Positions 1-5,462 of a stretch of 16,491 bases of DNA are shown piece by piece. Source of the stretch: Candidatus Pacearchaeota archaeon. Lineage in GTDB: Archaea; Nanobdellota; Nanobdellia; Pacearchaeales; GW2011-AR1. The stretch spans positions 1-16,491 of the forward strand of contig JAPLXX010000033.1 in NCBI GenBank assembly GCA_026395855.1, read 5' to 3'. The position numbers and the translations under genes were made by a program. Positions within the stretch are counted from its first letter, which is position 1, and each line of letters opens with the position of its first letter. The notes beneath the pieces were generated by a model. It did not search any database. It was not told the DNA's origin and saw only the letters and a list, made by a program, of their open reading frames with translations.

Positions 1-663
1 GAATTTTCCTTCCTCTGTTTTGTTATACTGCATAAAAACATCATTCCAGATTTCTATCCATCTTTCGTCTTTTGGATTAAAATTTTTCGGCGCTTTTTCT
101 TTTGAAGACCAGTAAAACATTTCTGTATCTGGTCCGCAAGGTCCTGTTATTCCGGCTGGACCCCACCAGTTATTTGCCTTAGGCAGAAAAGCTATTCTGT
201 CTTTTGAAATTCCAAGAGAAAGCCAGACTTTTGCAGATTCTTCGTCTTTTGGAGCATCTTTATCTCCTGCGAAGCAGCTTACAGCTATTTTATTTTTGTC
301 TAAGTCAAGCCATTTTTTAGATGTTAAAAATTCCCAGCTGAATTTAATTGCATCTTCTTTGAAATAATCTCCTAAGCTCCAGTTTCCAAGCATTTCAAAA
401 AAAGTGTGATGATAAGCATCCCCCCCTACTTCATCAATATCTGTTGTTCTGATGCATTTTTGGACATTGGTGAGCCTTTTTCCGAGAGGATGCTTTTGCC
501 CAAGAAGATAAGGTGTCAGAGGATGCATGCCTGCTGTTGTAAAGAGAACTGTTGGATCATTTTTTGGTATAAGAGATTCTGAAGGAATTACAGCATGGCC
601 TTTTGATTTGAAAAAATCAAGATATTTTTTAATAAGCTGTTTTCTGGTTATTCTGGTTACCAT
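1..663 (-). CDS. alaS: Alanyl-tRNA synthetase, N-terminal 221 residues (gene runs off the left edge)
   Basis: Class II synthetase that charges tRNA-Ala in the cytoplasm. I translated the minus strand from the ATG at 663-661; the frame stays open to base 1. The catalytic-core signatures are clear: TTAGMHPLTPYLLG at about residues 42-55, QKCIRTTDIDEVG at 68-80, YHHTFFEMLGNWSLGDYF at 84-101 (motif 2 region), GPCGPDTEMFYW at 174-185 and WNDVFMQYN at 206-214. The protein starts directly at the catalytic domain and has 'TFFEMLGNWS', which is the bacterial form. Archaeal AlaRS normally has an extra N-terminal segment of about 60 residues and a different motif 2 (of the FEMMAHHAF type). I infer a bacterial-type gene, possibly acquired from CPR-like bacteria. 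The editing and C-terminal domains lie outside the window. Confidence 0.96.
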   Translation of the reverse strand, partial: MVTRITRKQLIKKYLDFFKSKGHAVIPSESLIPKNDPTVLFTTAGMHPLTPYLLGQKHPLGKRLTNVQKCIRTTDIDEVGGDAYHHTFFEMLGNWSLGDYFKEDAIKFSWEFLTSKKWLDLDKNKIAVSCFAGDKDAPKDEESAKVWLSLGISKDRIAFLPKANNWWGPAGITGPCGPDTEMFYWSSKEKAPKNFNPKDERWIEIWNDVFMQYNKTEEGKF

Positions 664-684
664 ATTAATATGAATGAATTTCAA

Positions 685-696
685 GTTTTAAAATAT
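685..696 (-). promoter_or_regulatory. TATA-like element of alaS
   Basis: On the minus strand the sequence reads AAATATTTTAAAAC, centred about 27 nt before the alaS ATG. This spacing is what a leaderless archaeal transcript would show. The rest of the 155-base gap (664-818) is AT-rich and holds no gene I can support. Confidence 0.45.
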
Positions 697-818
697 TTGT
701 TGATGATTTAAATTTAATTATTAACAGAAAGAAGGATTATTTATAGATGCTTATTGAAATTGATTAGGTTAAAGACGCATTCTTTATTAAATTTTTTTTA
801 GAAATTAAACTAATTACT

Positions 819-1178
819 TTAACCCTGCAATTCTTCAAGCCTTCTCTGTATTTCCCTTAACTGGAATTCTATTCCTTCTTCGTGCTTGGCTTTTGTTTCT
901 TCTTTAAGGCTTTTTTCACCTAACTGCTCTTTTCTCAGTATTTTTGGAATTTTAGGATTTGGAAGCATTTCCTGAAGCGCCTTTATATGCGACCGAGTTG
1001 TTTTTATTTTCCCGTAAAGCTTTGACTTTAGCCTGAATTCCTCAAGCCGCAGGACGCGATATGCTGCAATTCTTTTTGCAACATTCAAAGAAAACAGCTC
1101 TGAAGAAAGAAGATTTCTTCTTGCTGTTAAAGCTTCAAGATAATCAAGCCTTATATGTATTGAATTTTCAGAAGGCAT
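819..1178 (-). CDS. Hypothetical helical/coiled-coil protein, 119 aa
   Basis: I do not recognise a functional family. The protein is almost entirely predicted helix, rich in Lys, Arg, Glu and Leu. It has one probable break around residues 72-79 (PNPKIPK), which separates an N-terminal helical region from a charged C-terminal helix (about residues 85-118). There is no signal peptide, membrane segment or Cys motif. The start ATG lies 1 nt after the stop codon of the 186-residue protein encoded upstream on the same strand, so the two are almost certainly co-transcribed and perhaps translationally coupled. The partner also ends in a coiled coil, so a heteromeric complex is a reasonable inference. 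From memory, such small helical proteins recur in DPANN genomes, but I cannot name a role. Confidence 0.75.
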   Translation of the reverse strand: MPSENSIHIRLDYLEALTARRNLLSSELFSLNVAKRIAAYRVLRLEEFRLKSKLYGKIKTTRSHIKALQEMLPNPKIPKILRKEQLGEKSLKEETKAKHEEGIEFQLREIQRRLEELQG

Positions 1179-1179
1179 T

Positions 1180-1740
1180 TTATATCTTGGAGAAAATATC
1201 CCTGCTTATTTTTTCAATTTCTCCTTTCATCCTCTTTAATTCATTTTCCCAAGAACGCAACTCTATATCTTCTTTTTCCTTTATTCTTTTTGTCTCTGCC
1301 AGAATCTTTTCTATTTCAGATATCTGGCTTTTTATAGCTTCAAAAGTCCTTAATCCTTCTTCAAATTTATCTATTCTTATAAAAACAGGCTCTGATTCCT
1401 GCCTGAAAGTTTTAATCATAGGTGAGGATTTTTCTGGAAATTCTTCATCTATCTCTTCTTCAACCTCTTCTGTCATAGATTTTCTCAATGGCTCCTGCGT
1501 CATCCTCATTCCACTGCCTGGAAATTCGTCTGCATAAAAGTCCTTATCCTCTTTTTCCCCGGAAACCGCGTCTTTTATACTATGCTGAGAAAATTTTCTC
1601 CCTAAAGGACTTGAAGGAAATCTTGGAAGCAGAGGAATGTCTTCATCTTCCATTTCAGGAAAATCCGGAAGCCTCGGCAGTCTAGGCAATTCAGGAATTC
1701 CTTCTTCACTCTTTTTTTCTTTTTTACTAAAAAGCCCCAT
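1180..1740 (-). CDS. Hypothetical protein with Pro-rich acidic N-terminus and C-terminal coiled coil, 186 aa
   Basis: No known family recognised. The N-terminus (MGLFSKKEKK) is followed by a proline- and acid-rich, probably disordered stretch at residues 15-45 with repeated Leu-Pro-Arg units (ELPRLPRLPDFP, then LLPRFP). Acidic, disordered sequence continues to about residue 108. From PVFIRIDKFEEGL (about residue 118) to the end lies a long amphipathic helix with heptad-like spacing, a likely coiled coil. No membrane segment is seen. It is the first gene of a two-gene operon with the 119-residue helical protein and is divergent from tfe. The arrangement of disordered arm plus coiled coil suggests a scaffold or adaptor, but that is inference only. 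Confidence 0.75.
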   Translation of the reverse strand: MGLFSKKEKKSEEGIPELPRLPRLPDFPEMEDEDIPLLPRFPSSPLGRKFSQHSIKDAVSGEKEDKDFYADEFPGSGMRMTQEPLRKSMTEEVEEEIDEEFPEKSSPMIKTFRQESEPVFIRIDKFEEGLRTFEAIKSQISEIEKILAETKRIKEKEDIELRSWENELKRMKGEIEKISRDIFSKI

Positions 1741-1760
1741 TTTGATTAGTATATTTTGGG

Positions 1761-1773
1761 ATATATATAAAAT
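1761..1773 (-). promoter_or_regulatory. TATA element of the coiled-coil operon
   Basis: On the minus strand this reads ATTTTATATATAT, centred about 26 nt before the ATG at 1740. It forms one half of a divergent promoter region with tfe (1741-1869). Confidence 0.55.
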
Positions 1774-1840
1774 ACAATACAGGTTTAAAAACCTTGTTTC
1801 TTTTTTAAGATTTACAGAGGATTAAAATAGCACCGAAAGG

Positions 1841-1849
1841 TATTTATTA
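1841..1849 (+). promoter_or_regulatory. BRE/TATA element of tfe
   Basis: TATTTATTA is preceded by the purine-rich CCGAAAGG (BRE-like) and is centred about 25 nt before the tfe ATG at 1870. This predicts a leaderless transcript for the tfe-rhomboid-SpoIIM operon. Confidence 0.6.
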
Positions 1850-1869
1850 GGGTCAAATCTAAATTTAAA

Positions 1870-2649
1870 ATGCTTCAAAATTTATTAAAAGAGGTAATTT
1901 CCCTTATTGCAGGAAAGCCTGCAGAGGAAATTGTCGGGCTTCTTGACACGCAGAAATACATAAATGAATTTGTGATAGCTAAAAAGCTGAATCTTACCAT
2001 TAATCAAGCAAGAAATATTTTATACAAGATATCTGATTACGGACTTGTTTCATCCATAAGGAAAAAAGACAAAAGAAAAGGATGGTATACTTATTTCTGG
2101 AAGATAGAAATTTTGAAAGCTCTTGAATTTTTAAGGGAAAATCTGCTCAAGAAAATAGACAATGCAGAGCACCAGATAAAAAGCAGAGAAACCAAAAGAT
2201 TTTATGTCTGTGAAAGATGCCATATAGAACTAAGCGAGGAAAATGCGCTGATAAGCAGTTTTACCTGCAATGAATGCGGTGCAATTCTAACACTTAAAGA
2301 TAATGCCAAGTTAGTGAGAGATTTGAGAAGAAACAGGGAAAAACTTGAAAGAGATTTGAAAATAGTTGATGAAGAAATAACAAAAGAAAGAGGGAAGGAA
2401 GATAAAAAGAGGGGCAAGGAAATGAGAAAAGAAGAGAAAGTTCGTGTGAAAGCTGTAAAATTAAGAAAAGCCAAGCTAAAAAGATTAAGAATAAAGTCCA
2501 AAGAACTTCTGAATGTTAAAGTTAAGAAAGTAAAGAAAAAAAGACAGAACAAAAATCGGCAAAGCTTGGTCCATTTAAAGAAGAAGGCGCACAAAAAAAT
2601 TAAAAAGTCGAAGAGAACCCAAAAAATTTCCAAAAAAAAGAGAATATAA
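1870..2649 (+). CDS. tfe: Transcription initiation factor E, alpha subunit (TFE), with long basic C-terminal tail
   Basis: Archaeal homologue of TFIIE-alpha, which helps RNA polymerase open promoter DNA. Residues 1-90 form the winged-helix domain (LNLTINQARNILYKISDYGLV, then a Lys/Arg wing and GWYTYFW). Residues 91-110 are the linker helix, and Cys114, Cys117, Cys133 and Cys136 form the C-x2-C...C-x2-C zinc ribbon. TFE proteins are usually about 170-180 residues. This one has 259, because residues about 172-259 form an extremely Lys/Arg-rich tail (for example KKVKKKRQNKNR at 219-230) that is likely disordered and nucleic-acid binding. The tail is in frame without a break and stops 3 nt before the rhomboid gene. 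The identification is firm; the role of the tail is inference. Confidence 0.93.
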   Translation: MLQNLLKEVISLIAGKPAEEIVGLLDTQKYINEFVIAKKLNLTINQARNILYKISDYGLVSSIRKKDKRKGWYTYFWKIEILKALEFLRENLLKKIDNAEHQIKSRETKRFYVCERCHIELSEENALISSFTCNECGAILTLKDNAKLVRDLRRNREKLERDLKIVDEEITKERGKEDKKRGKEMRKEEKVRVKAVKLRKAKLKRLRIKSKELLNVKVKKVKKKRQNKNRQSLVHLKKKAHKKIKKSKRTQKISKKKRI

Positions 2650-2652
2650 CTT

Positions 2653-3321
2653 ATGGAAATGCGTTATCAAATTTCTACAGGAAAAACAAGCATATTCAGC
2701 TATCTTAGTGTAACATTCATCCTCCTTCTGATAAATGTTTTAGCATTTATTATTTTTACAATTTTGATATATGCAAATGTCATTCCTATAGACTTTATTG
2801 CAATTAAGCCCGCGAACATTTTTGCCGGAAAGTATTTGTGGACATTTATAACAAGCATGTTTATGCATGCGGGATTTTTTCATCTTTTTGTAAACATGCT
2901 TTCTTTGCTTTTTGTCGGCTCTTTTGTTGAAAAAATTCTCGGAAAAAAGAGATATCTTTACTTTTACTTAATATCTGGAATTTTAGCCTGTCTGTTCTTT
3001 GTTCTTTCCTCCTTGATTCTTGCCAGCGATATGAACACTTTTGCAGTAGGCGCTTCTGGCGCGCTTTTTGGAATTATCGGCCTGCTTGTTGTTTTAACTC
3101 CTAATCTTCCTGTTTATGTAATGTTTATACCTATTCCCATAAAAATGAAATATGCTGCACCAGGAATGCTTGTTGTTCTCTGGTTGATTTCTGTTGCCGG
3201 GAATGTTCCTATAGGAAACACAGCTCATTTAGGTGGGCTTTTGGCAGGATTAATATACGGAACTTACCTGAGAAATAAATATAAAAGAAAAACTAAATAT
3301 ATCAGCAGACATTTCTCTTAA
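2653..3321 (+). CDS. Rhomboid family intramembrane serine protease
   Basis: Intramembrane protease that cleaves transmembrane segments of substrate proteins. The family signatures are present: His77 and Asn81 in HLFVNM (residues 77-82), the nucleophile Ser135 in GASGALFG (133-140), and the catalytic His192 in AHLGGLLAGLIYG (191-203). I count about six hydrophobic helices (around residues 18-40, 62-92, 102-124, 131-150, 169-182 and 190-205), the minimal rhomboid core without extra domains. The C-terminus is short and basic and should lie in the cytoplasm. The start is 3 nt after the tfe stop, and the next gene begins 1 nt after this one ends, so it sits inside an operon. Substrates cannot be deduced. 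Confidence 0.93.
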   Translation: MEMRYQISTGKTSIFSYLSVTFILLLINVLAFIIFTILIYANVIPIDFIAIKPANIFAGKYLWTFITSMFMHAGFFHLFVNMLSLLFVGSFVEKILGKKRYLYFYLISGILACLFFVLSSLILASDMNTFAVGASGALFGIIGLLVVLTPNLPVYVMFIPIPIKMKYAAPGMLVVLWLISVAGNVPIGNTAHLGGLLAGLIYGTYLRNKYKRKTKYISRHFS

Positions 3322-3322
3322 A

Positions 3323-3928
3323 ATGGTAAAAAAGAAGCAGAACAAAAAATCCAGTTTTTTTAAAAGAGGGTTCCAAGAAAGCTGGAATTACATAAAAGAA
3401 TCAAGAAATTTCATTTATTCAATAATATTTATTTTTTTGCTCTTTGCTCTTATCGGTTTTTTTCTTCCTGCACCTGCTATTCTGGAGCAAAAAATTCTTG
3501 AATTTATAGAAGAACTGCTGAAAGAAACGCAGGGAATGTCTTCTTCTGAGCTGATTTCTTTCATATTTTTCAATAATCTGCAGAGCAGTTTCTTGGGAAT
3601 GATATTTGGAATTTTTCTCGGAATATTCTCTGTGCTCACAACTCTTGCAAACGGCTATGTTATTGGTTTTGTTGCTGCAAAAACAGTTGAAAGCAGTGGA
3701 ATATCTGTTTTGTGGAGGCTTTTGCCTCATGGGATATTTGAACTTCCTGCATTGTTTATTTCCCTAGGGCTTGGACTGAAACTTGGAAGTTTTGTGTTTA
3801 GGAAAAAAAAGCTCGAAACCTTAAAGCAATATTTAAAAGAATCAGCGAAGGTTTTCCTTTTCATAATTATTCCTCTTTTGATTATCGCTGCAATAATAGA
3901 AGGAAGCCTGATTTTTCTTTTAGGTTAA
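3323..3928 (+). CDS. SpoIIM (DUF95) family membrane protein
   Basis: Integral membrane protein of the stage II sporulation protein M family. The name comes from a Bacillus protein, and archaeal members have nothing to do with sporulation. The diagnostic motif PHGIFELPALF lies at residues 135-145. Hydrophobic segments lie at about 31-52, 76-118 (likely two helices), 137-157 and 175-200. The N-terminus is strongly basic (KKKQNKK), consistent with a cytoplasmic location. The gene begins 1 nt after the rhomboid stop and is the last gene of the tfe operon. In other archaea SpoIIM-like proteins are poorly characterised, so I infer only a membrane-organisation or transport-related role. Confidence 0.88.
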   Translation: MVKKKQNKKSSFFKRGFQESWNYIKESRNFIYSIIFIFLLFALIGFFLPAPAILEQKILEFIEELLKETQGMSSSELISFIFFNNLQSSFLGMIFGIFLGIFSVLTTLANGYVIGFVAAKTVESSGISVLWRLLPHGIFELPALFISLGLGLKLGSFVFRKKKLETLKQYLKESAKVFLFIIIPLLIIAAIIEGSLIFLLG

Positions 3929-3939
3929 AATTATTCTAT

Positions 3940-3963
3940 AACTCGGTCACGCCTGAGCGAGTT
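3940..3963. terminator. Hairpin between convergent genes, possible bidirectional terminator
   Basis: Inverted repeat AACTCG (3940-3945) and CGAGTT (3958-3963). The interior TCA/TGA (3947-3949 and 3954-3956) pairs around a CGCC loop, with one G-G mismatch. It sits 11 nt after the SpoIIM stop and touches the stop codon of the opposite gene, so it could act for both strands. It lacks a long T-tract, so terminator function is tentative. Confidence 0.35.
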
Positions 3964-4178
3964 TATTCTCTAAGATCGTTTATTCCAAGAAGTATCAGAA
4001 GAACAGATATTGCTATAGCAAACCAGAAAATGCCGCCTTGTAAAAATGTCCATGCAGCATGCCAGAAATTAAGGTCTTTTCCGAACAATGTCCATGAATA
4101 TGCAGAAGATGTCCATGCTAAAAGAATAACTAATACAAGAAGAGCGACACCAACAATCAGCTCAAGCCATTTATTCAT
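3963..4178 (-). CDS. Small membrane protein with two hydrophobic segments, 71 aa
   Basis: Unrecognised small protein. It has a first hydrophobic helix at about residues 6-24 and a second at about 48-66, joined by an aromatic-rich loop (WTSSAYSWTLFGKDLNFWHAAW, residues 22-43 in two parts). Both ends are polar, so a helical hairpin with both termini on the same side is likely. The gene has its own TATA element and converges on the SpoIIM gene. Reasons to accept it as real: a good promoter at the leaderless distance, a coherent two-helix pattern, and the lack of any plausible gene on the opposite strand. Function unknown. Confidence 0.72.
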   Translation of the reverse strand: MNKWLELIVGVALLVLVILLAWTSSAYSWTLFGKDLNFWHAAWTFLQGGIFWFAIAISVLLILLGINDLRE

Positions 4179-4198
4179 GCTGAGAAGAGAGGAGCTTC

Positions 4199-4207
4199 AT
4201 TTAAAAA
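4199..4207 (-). promoter_or_regulatory. TATA element of the 71-aa membrane protein gene
   Basis: Minus-strand TTTTTAAAT, centred 25 nt before the ATG at 4178. Confidence 0.45.
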
Positions 4208-4216
4208 GATTTTTGT

Positions 4217-4260
4217 TGTGCAATGCTTGTTTTGAGAAGAACTAAGTTGTTCTGTGCAAT
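4217..4260. repeat. Direct repeat TGTGCAAT flanking a small hairpin
   Basis: TGTGCAAT occurs at 4217-4224 and 4253-4260. Between them AGAAGAAC (4235-4242) and GTTGTTCT (4246-4253) can pair with one mismatch around a TAA loop. The block lies about 15 bases before the TATA element at 4276, in the 200-base divergent gap 4179-4378. It could be an operator or chance. Confidence 0.25.
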
Positions 4261-4275
4261 CACCTTTCAGTTAGC

Positions 4276-4286
4276 TTTATAAATAT
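4276..4286 (+). promoter_or_regulatory. Strong TATA element upstream of a short ORF and the dhs gene
   Basis: TTTATAAATAT is one of the best TATA matches in the window. It lies 24 nt before the ATG at 4305 but about 98 nt before the dhs start, so transcripts from here would carry a leader containing the short ORF. Confidence 0.5.
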
Positions 4287-4304
4287 CTTATTTTTTTGTA
4301 GGAT

Positions 4305-4355
4305 ATGAAGCGAGATAGTGTTATTACTGAGAACTTGGCGATTCCTGTATATTAA
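4305..4355 (+). other. Candidate 16-codon leaderless short ORF upstream of dhs
   Basis: ATG at 4305 opens a 16-codon frame (MKRDSVITENLAIPVY) ending in TAA at 4353-4355. Its start is exactly at the leaderless distance from the TATA element at 4276. It may be a small protein or a leader peptide of deoxyhypusine synthase, but such short frames are common by chance. Confidence 0.25.
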
Positions 4356-4356
4356 T
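4348..4356 (+). promoter_or_regulatory. TATA-like element of dhs
   Basis: TATATTAAT, centred about 27 nt before the dhs ATG at 4379. It would give a leaderless dhs mRNA independent of the stronger element at 4276. Confidence 0.4.
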
Positions 4357-4378
4357 TTCTATAGTTTTAACTAAATAG

Positions 4379-5410
4379 ATGTCTGTTTATTCGATATCTT
4401 TTAAAAACAAGATGAATAAAAAAAATAACTTAAATAAGGAAGAAACCGCAAGAAAAAATCTCCTGAGAGAGAGCGAAGAAGCTTCAGGAACAAAGATAGA
4501 AGGATATGATTTTGATAAAGGAGTTGACTACAGAAAGATATTGAAAAGTTTTTCTTCAACAGGTTTTCAGGCCTCGCTTTTTGCTAAGGCAATAAATATT
4601 GTCAATAAAATGATTGATAAAAATGCCTTTATTTATCTTGGATACACTTCAAATATGGTGAGTTCTGGGCTCAGGGATGTTTTTAGGTATCTGGTGAAAA
4701 ACAAAAAAGTAGATGTTGTTGTTACAACAGCAGGCGGGATAGAAGAAGATATAATCAAATGCCTAGGAAATTTTGTTCTTGGAGAATTTTCTGCTTCTGG
4801 AAGAAAATTAAGAGAAAAAGGAATTAACAGGATAGGAAATATATTTGTTTCAAATAACAGGTATGTAGAGTTTGAGGAATTCTTCCAAAAAATACTGGAA
4901 GAAGCGTATCTTGACCAGAAAAAAACAGGAAAGCCAATAATTCCGTCTGAATTAATATGGAAAATGGGAGAAAAAATAAATGACGAAAGAAGCATTTGCT
5001 ATTGGGCATGGAAAAATAAAATAAAAATTCATTGTCCTGCCATTCTTGATGGTGCAATAGGCGACAATATTTATTTCTTTAAATTTAAGAGAAAAGATTT
5101 TATTCTGGACATTGCTGAAGAGATAAAAGAGTTTAATGACACCACAATAGGGCTGGAAAAATCAGGAGTCCTTATTCTTGGAAGCGGAGTTGTCAAGCAC
5201 TGCATTCTAAACGCAAACATGCTGAGAAACGGGGCAGATTATGCTATTTATATAAACAATTCACAGGAGTTTGACGGAAGTGATTCAGGAGCTTTTCCGG
5301 AAGAAGCTGTATCATGGGGAAAAATTCTTCCTGAAGCAGAAAGCATCAAAGTATTTGGTGATGTAACTATTCTTTTTCCTCTGCTTGTTGCAGAAACTTT
5401 TGCAAAATAA
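4379..5410 (+). CDS. dys: Deoxyhypusine synthase (eukaryotic-like)
   Basis: NAD-dependent enzyme that transfers the aminobutyl group of spermidine to a lysine of archaeal IF5A (aIF5A), the first step to hypusine or the final deoxyhypusine. The catalytic lysine is Lys315 in EAVSWGKI (309-316), matching human Lys329. Other family blocks are YDFDKGVDYRKIL (43-55), TGFQA (61-65), YTSNMVSSGLR (89-99), TTAGGIEEDIIKCLG (116-130), VVKHCI (271-276, His274) and EFDGSDSGAFPEEA (297-310). The 343-residue length is normal. The sequence is notably close to the eukaryotic type. I keep the ATG at 4379; Met12 (4412) is an alternative because the N-terminal Lys/Asn-rich stretch is not conserved. Spermidine supply links it to the arginine decarboxylase gene at 14135. 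Confidence 0.95.
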   Translation: MSVYSISFKNKMNKKNNLNKEETARKNLLRESEEASGTKIEGYDFDKGVDYRKILKSFSSTGFQASLFAKAINIVNKMIDKNAFIYLGYTSNMVSSGLRDVFRYLVKNKKVDVVVTTAGGIEEDIIKCLGNFVLGEFSASGRKLREKGINRIGNIFVSNNRYVEFEEFFQKILEEAYLDQKKTGKPIIPSELIWKMGEKINDERSICYWAWKNKIKIHCPAILDGAIGDNIYFFKFKRKDFILDIAEEIKEFNDTTIGLEKSGVLILGSGVVKHCILNANMLRNGADYAIYINNSQEFDGSDSGAFPEEAVSWGKILPEAESIKVFGDVTILFPLLVAETFAK

Positions 5411-5432
5411 TATAAATTTTTATCTATAAAAG

Positions 5433-5442
5433 TTTAAATATA
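5433..5442 (+). promoter_or_regulatory. TATA element of the DisA-DHH gene
   Basis: TTTAAATATA, centred 25 nt before the ATG at 5463. This supports that start and a leaderless mRNA separate from dhs. Confidence 0.6.
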
Positions 5443-5462
5443 CCTTTTATATTCACTTAGGC

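Noticed and set aside
736..746. Plus-strand TATA-like ATTATTTATAG in the gap between alaS and the coiled-coil operon
   Set aside because: No plus-strand gene follows, and AT-rich sequence yields such matches by chance; a small RNA cannot be excluded.
1061..1537. 158-codon open frame on the plus strand across the coiled-coil operon
   Set aside because: Composition is Ser/Phe/Ile-rich as expected of an antisense frame, there is no family motif, and it has no promoter. The minus-strand genes have a TATA element and tight coupling.
2202..2633. 143-codon open frame on the minus strand inside tfe
   Set aside because: It is very rich in Phe and Leu because it mirrors the Lys-rich tail of TFE, which has a clear family match and a promoter.
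4030..4245. 71-codon plus-strand open frame opposite the small membrane protein
   Set aside because: No promoter at a useful distance and no recognisable pattern, whereas the minus-strand frame gives a clean two-helix membrane protein.
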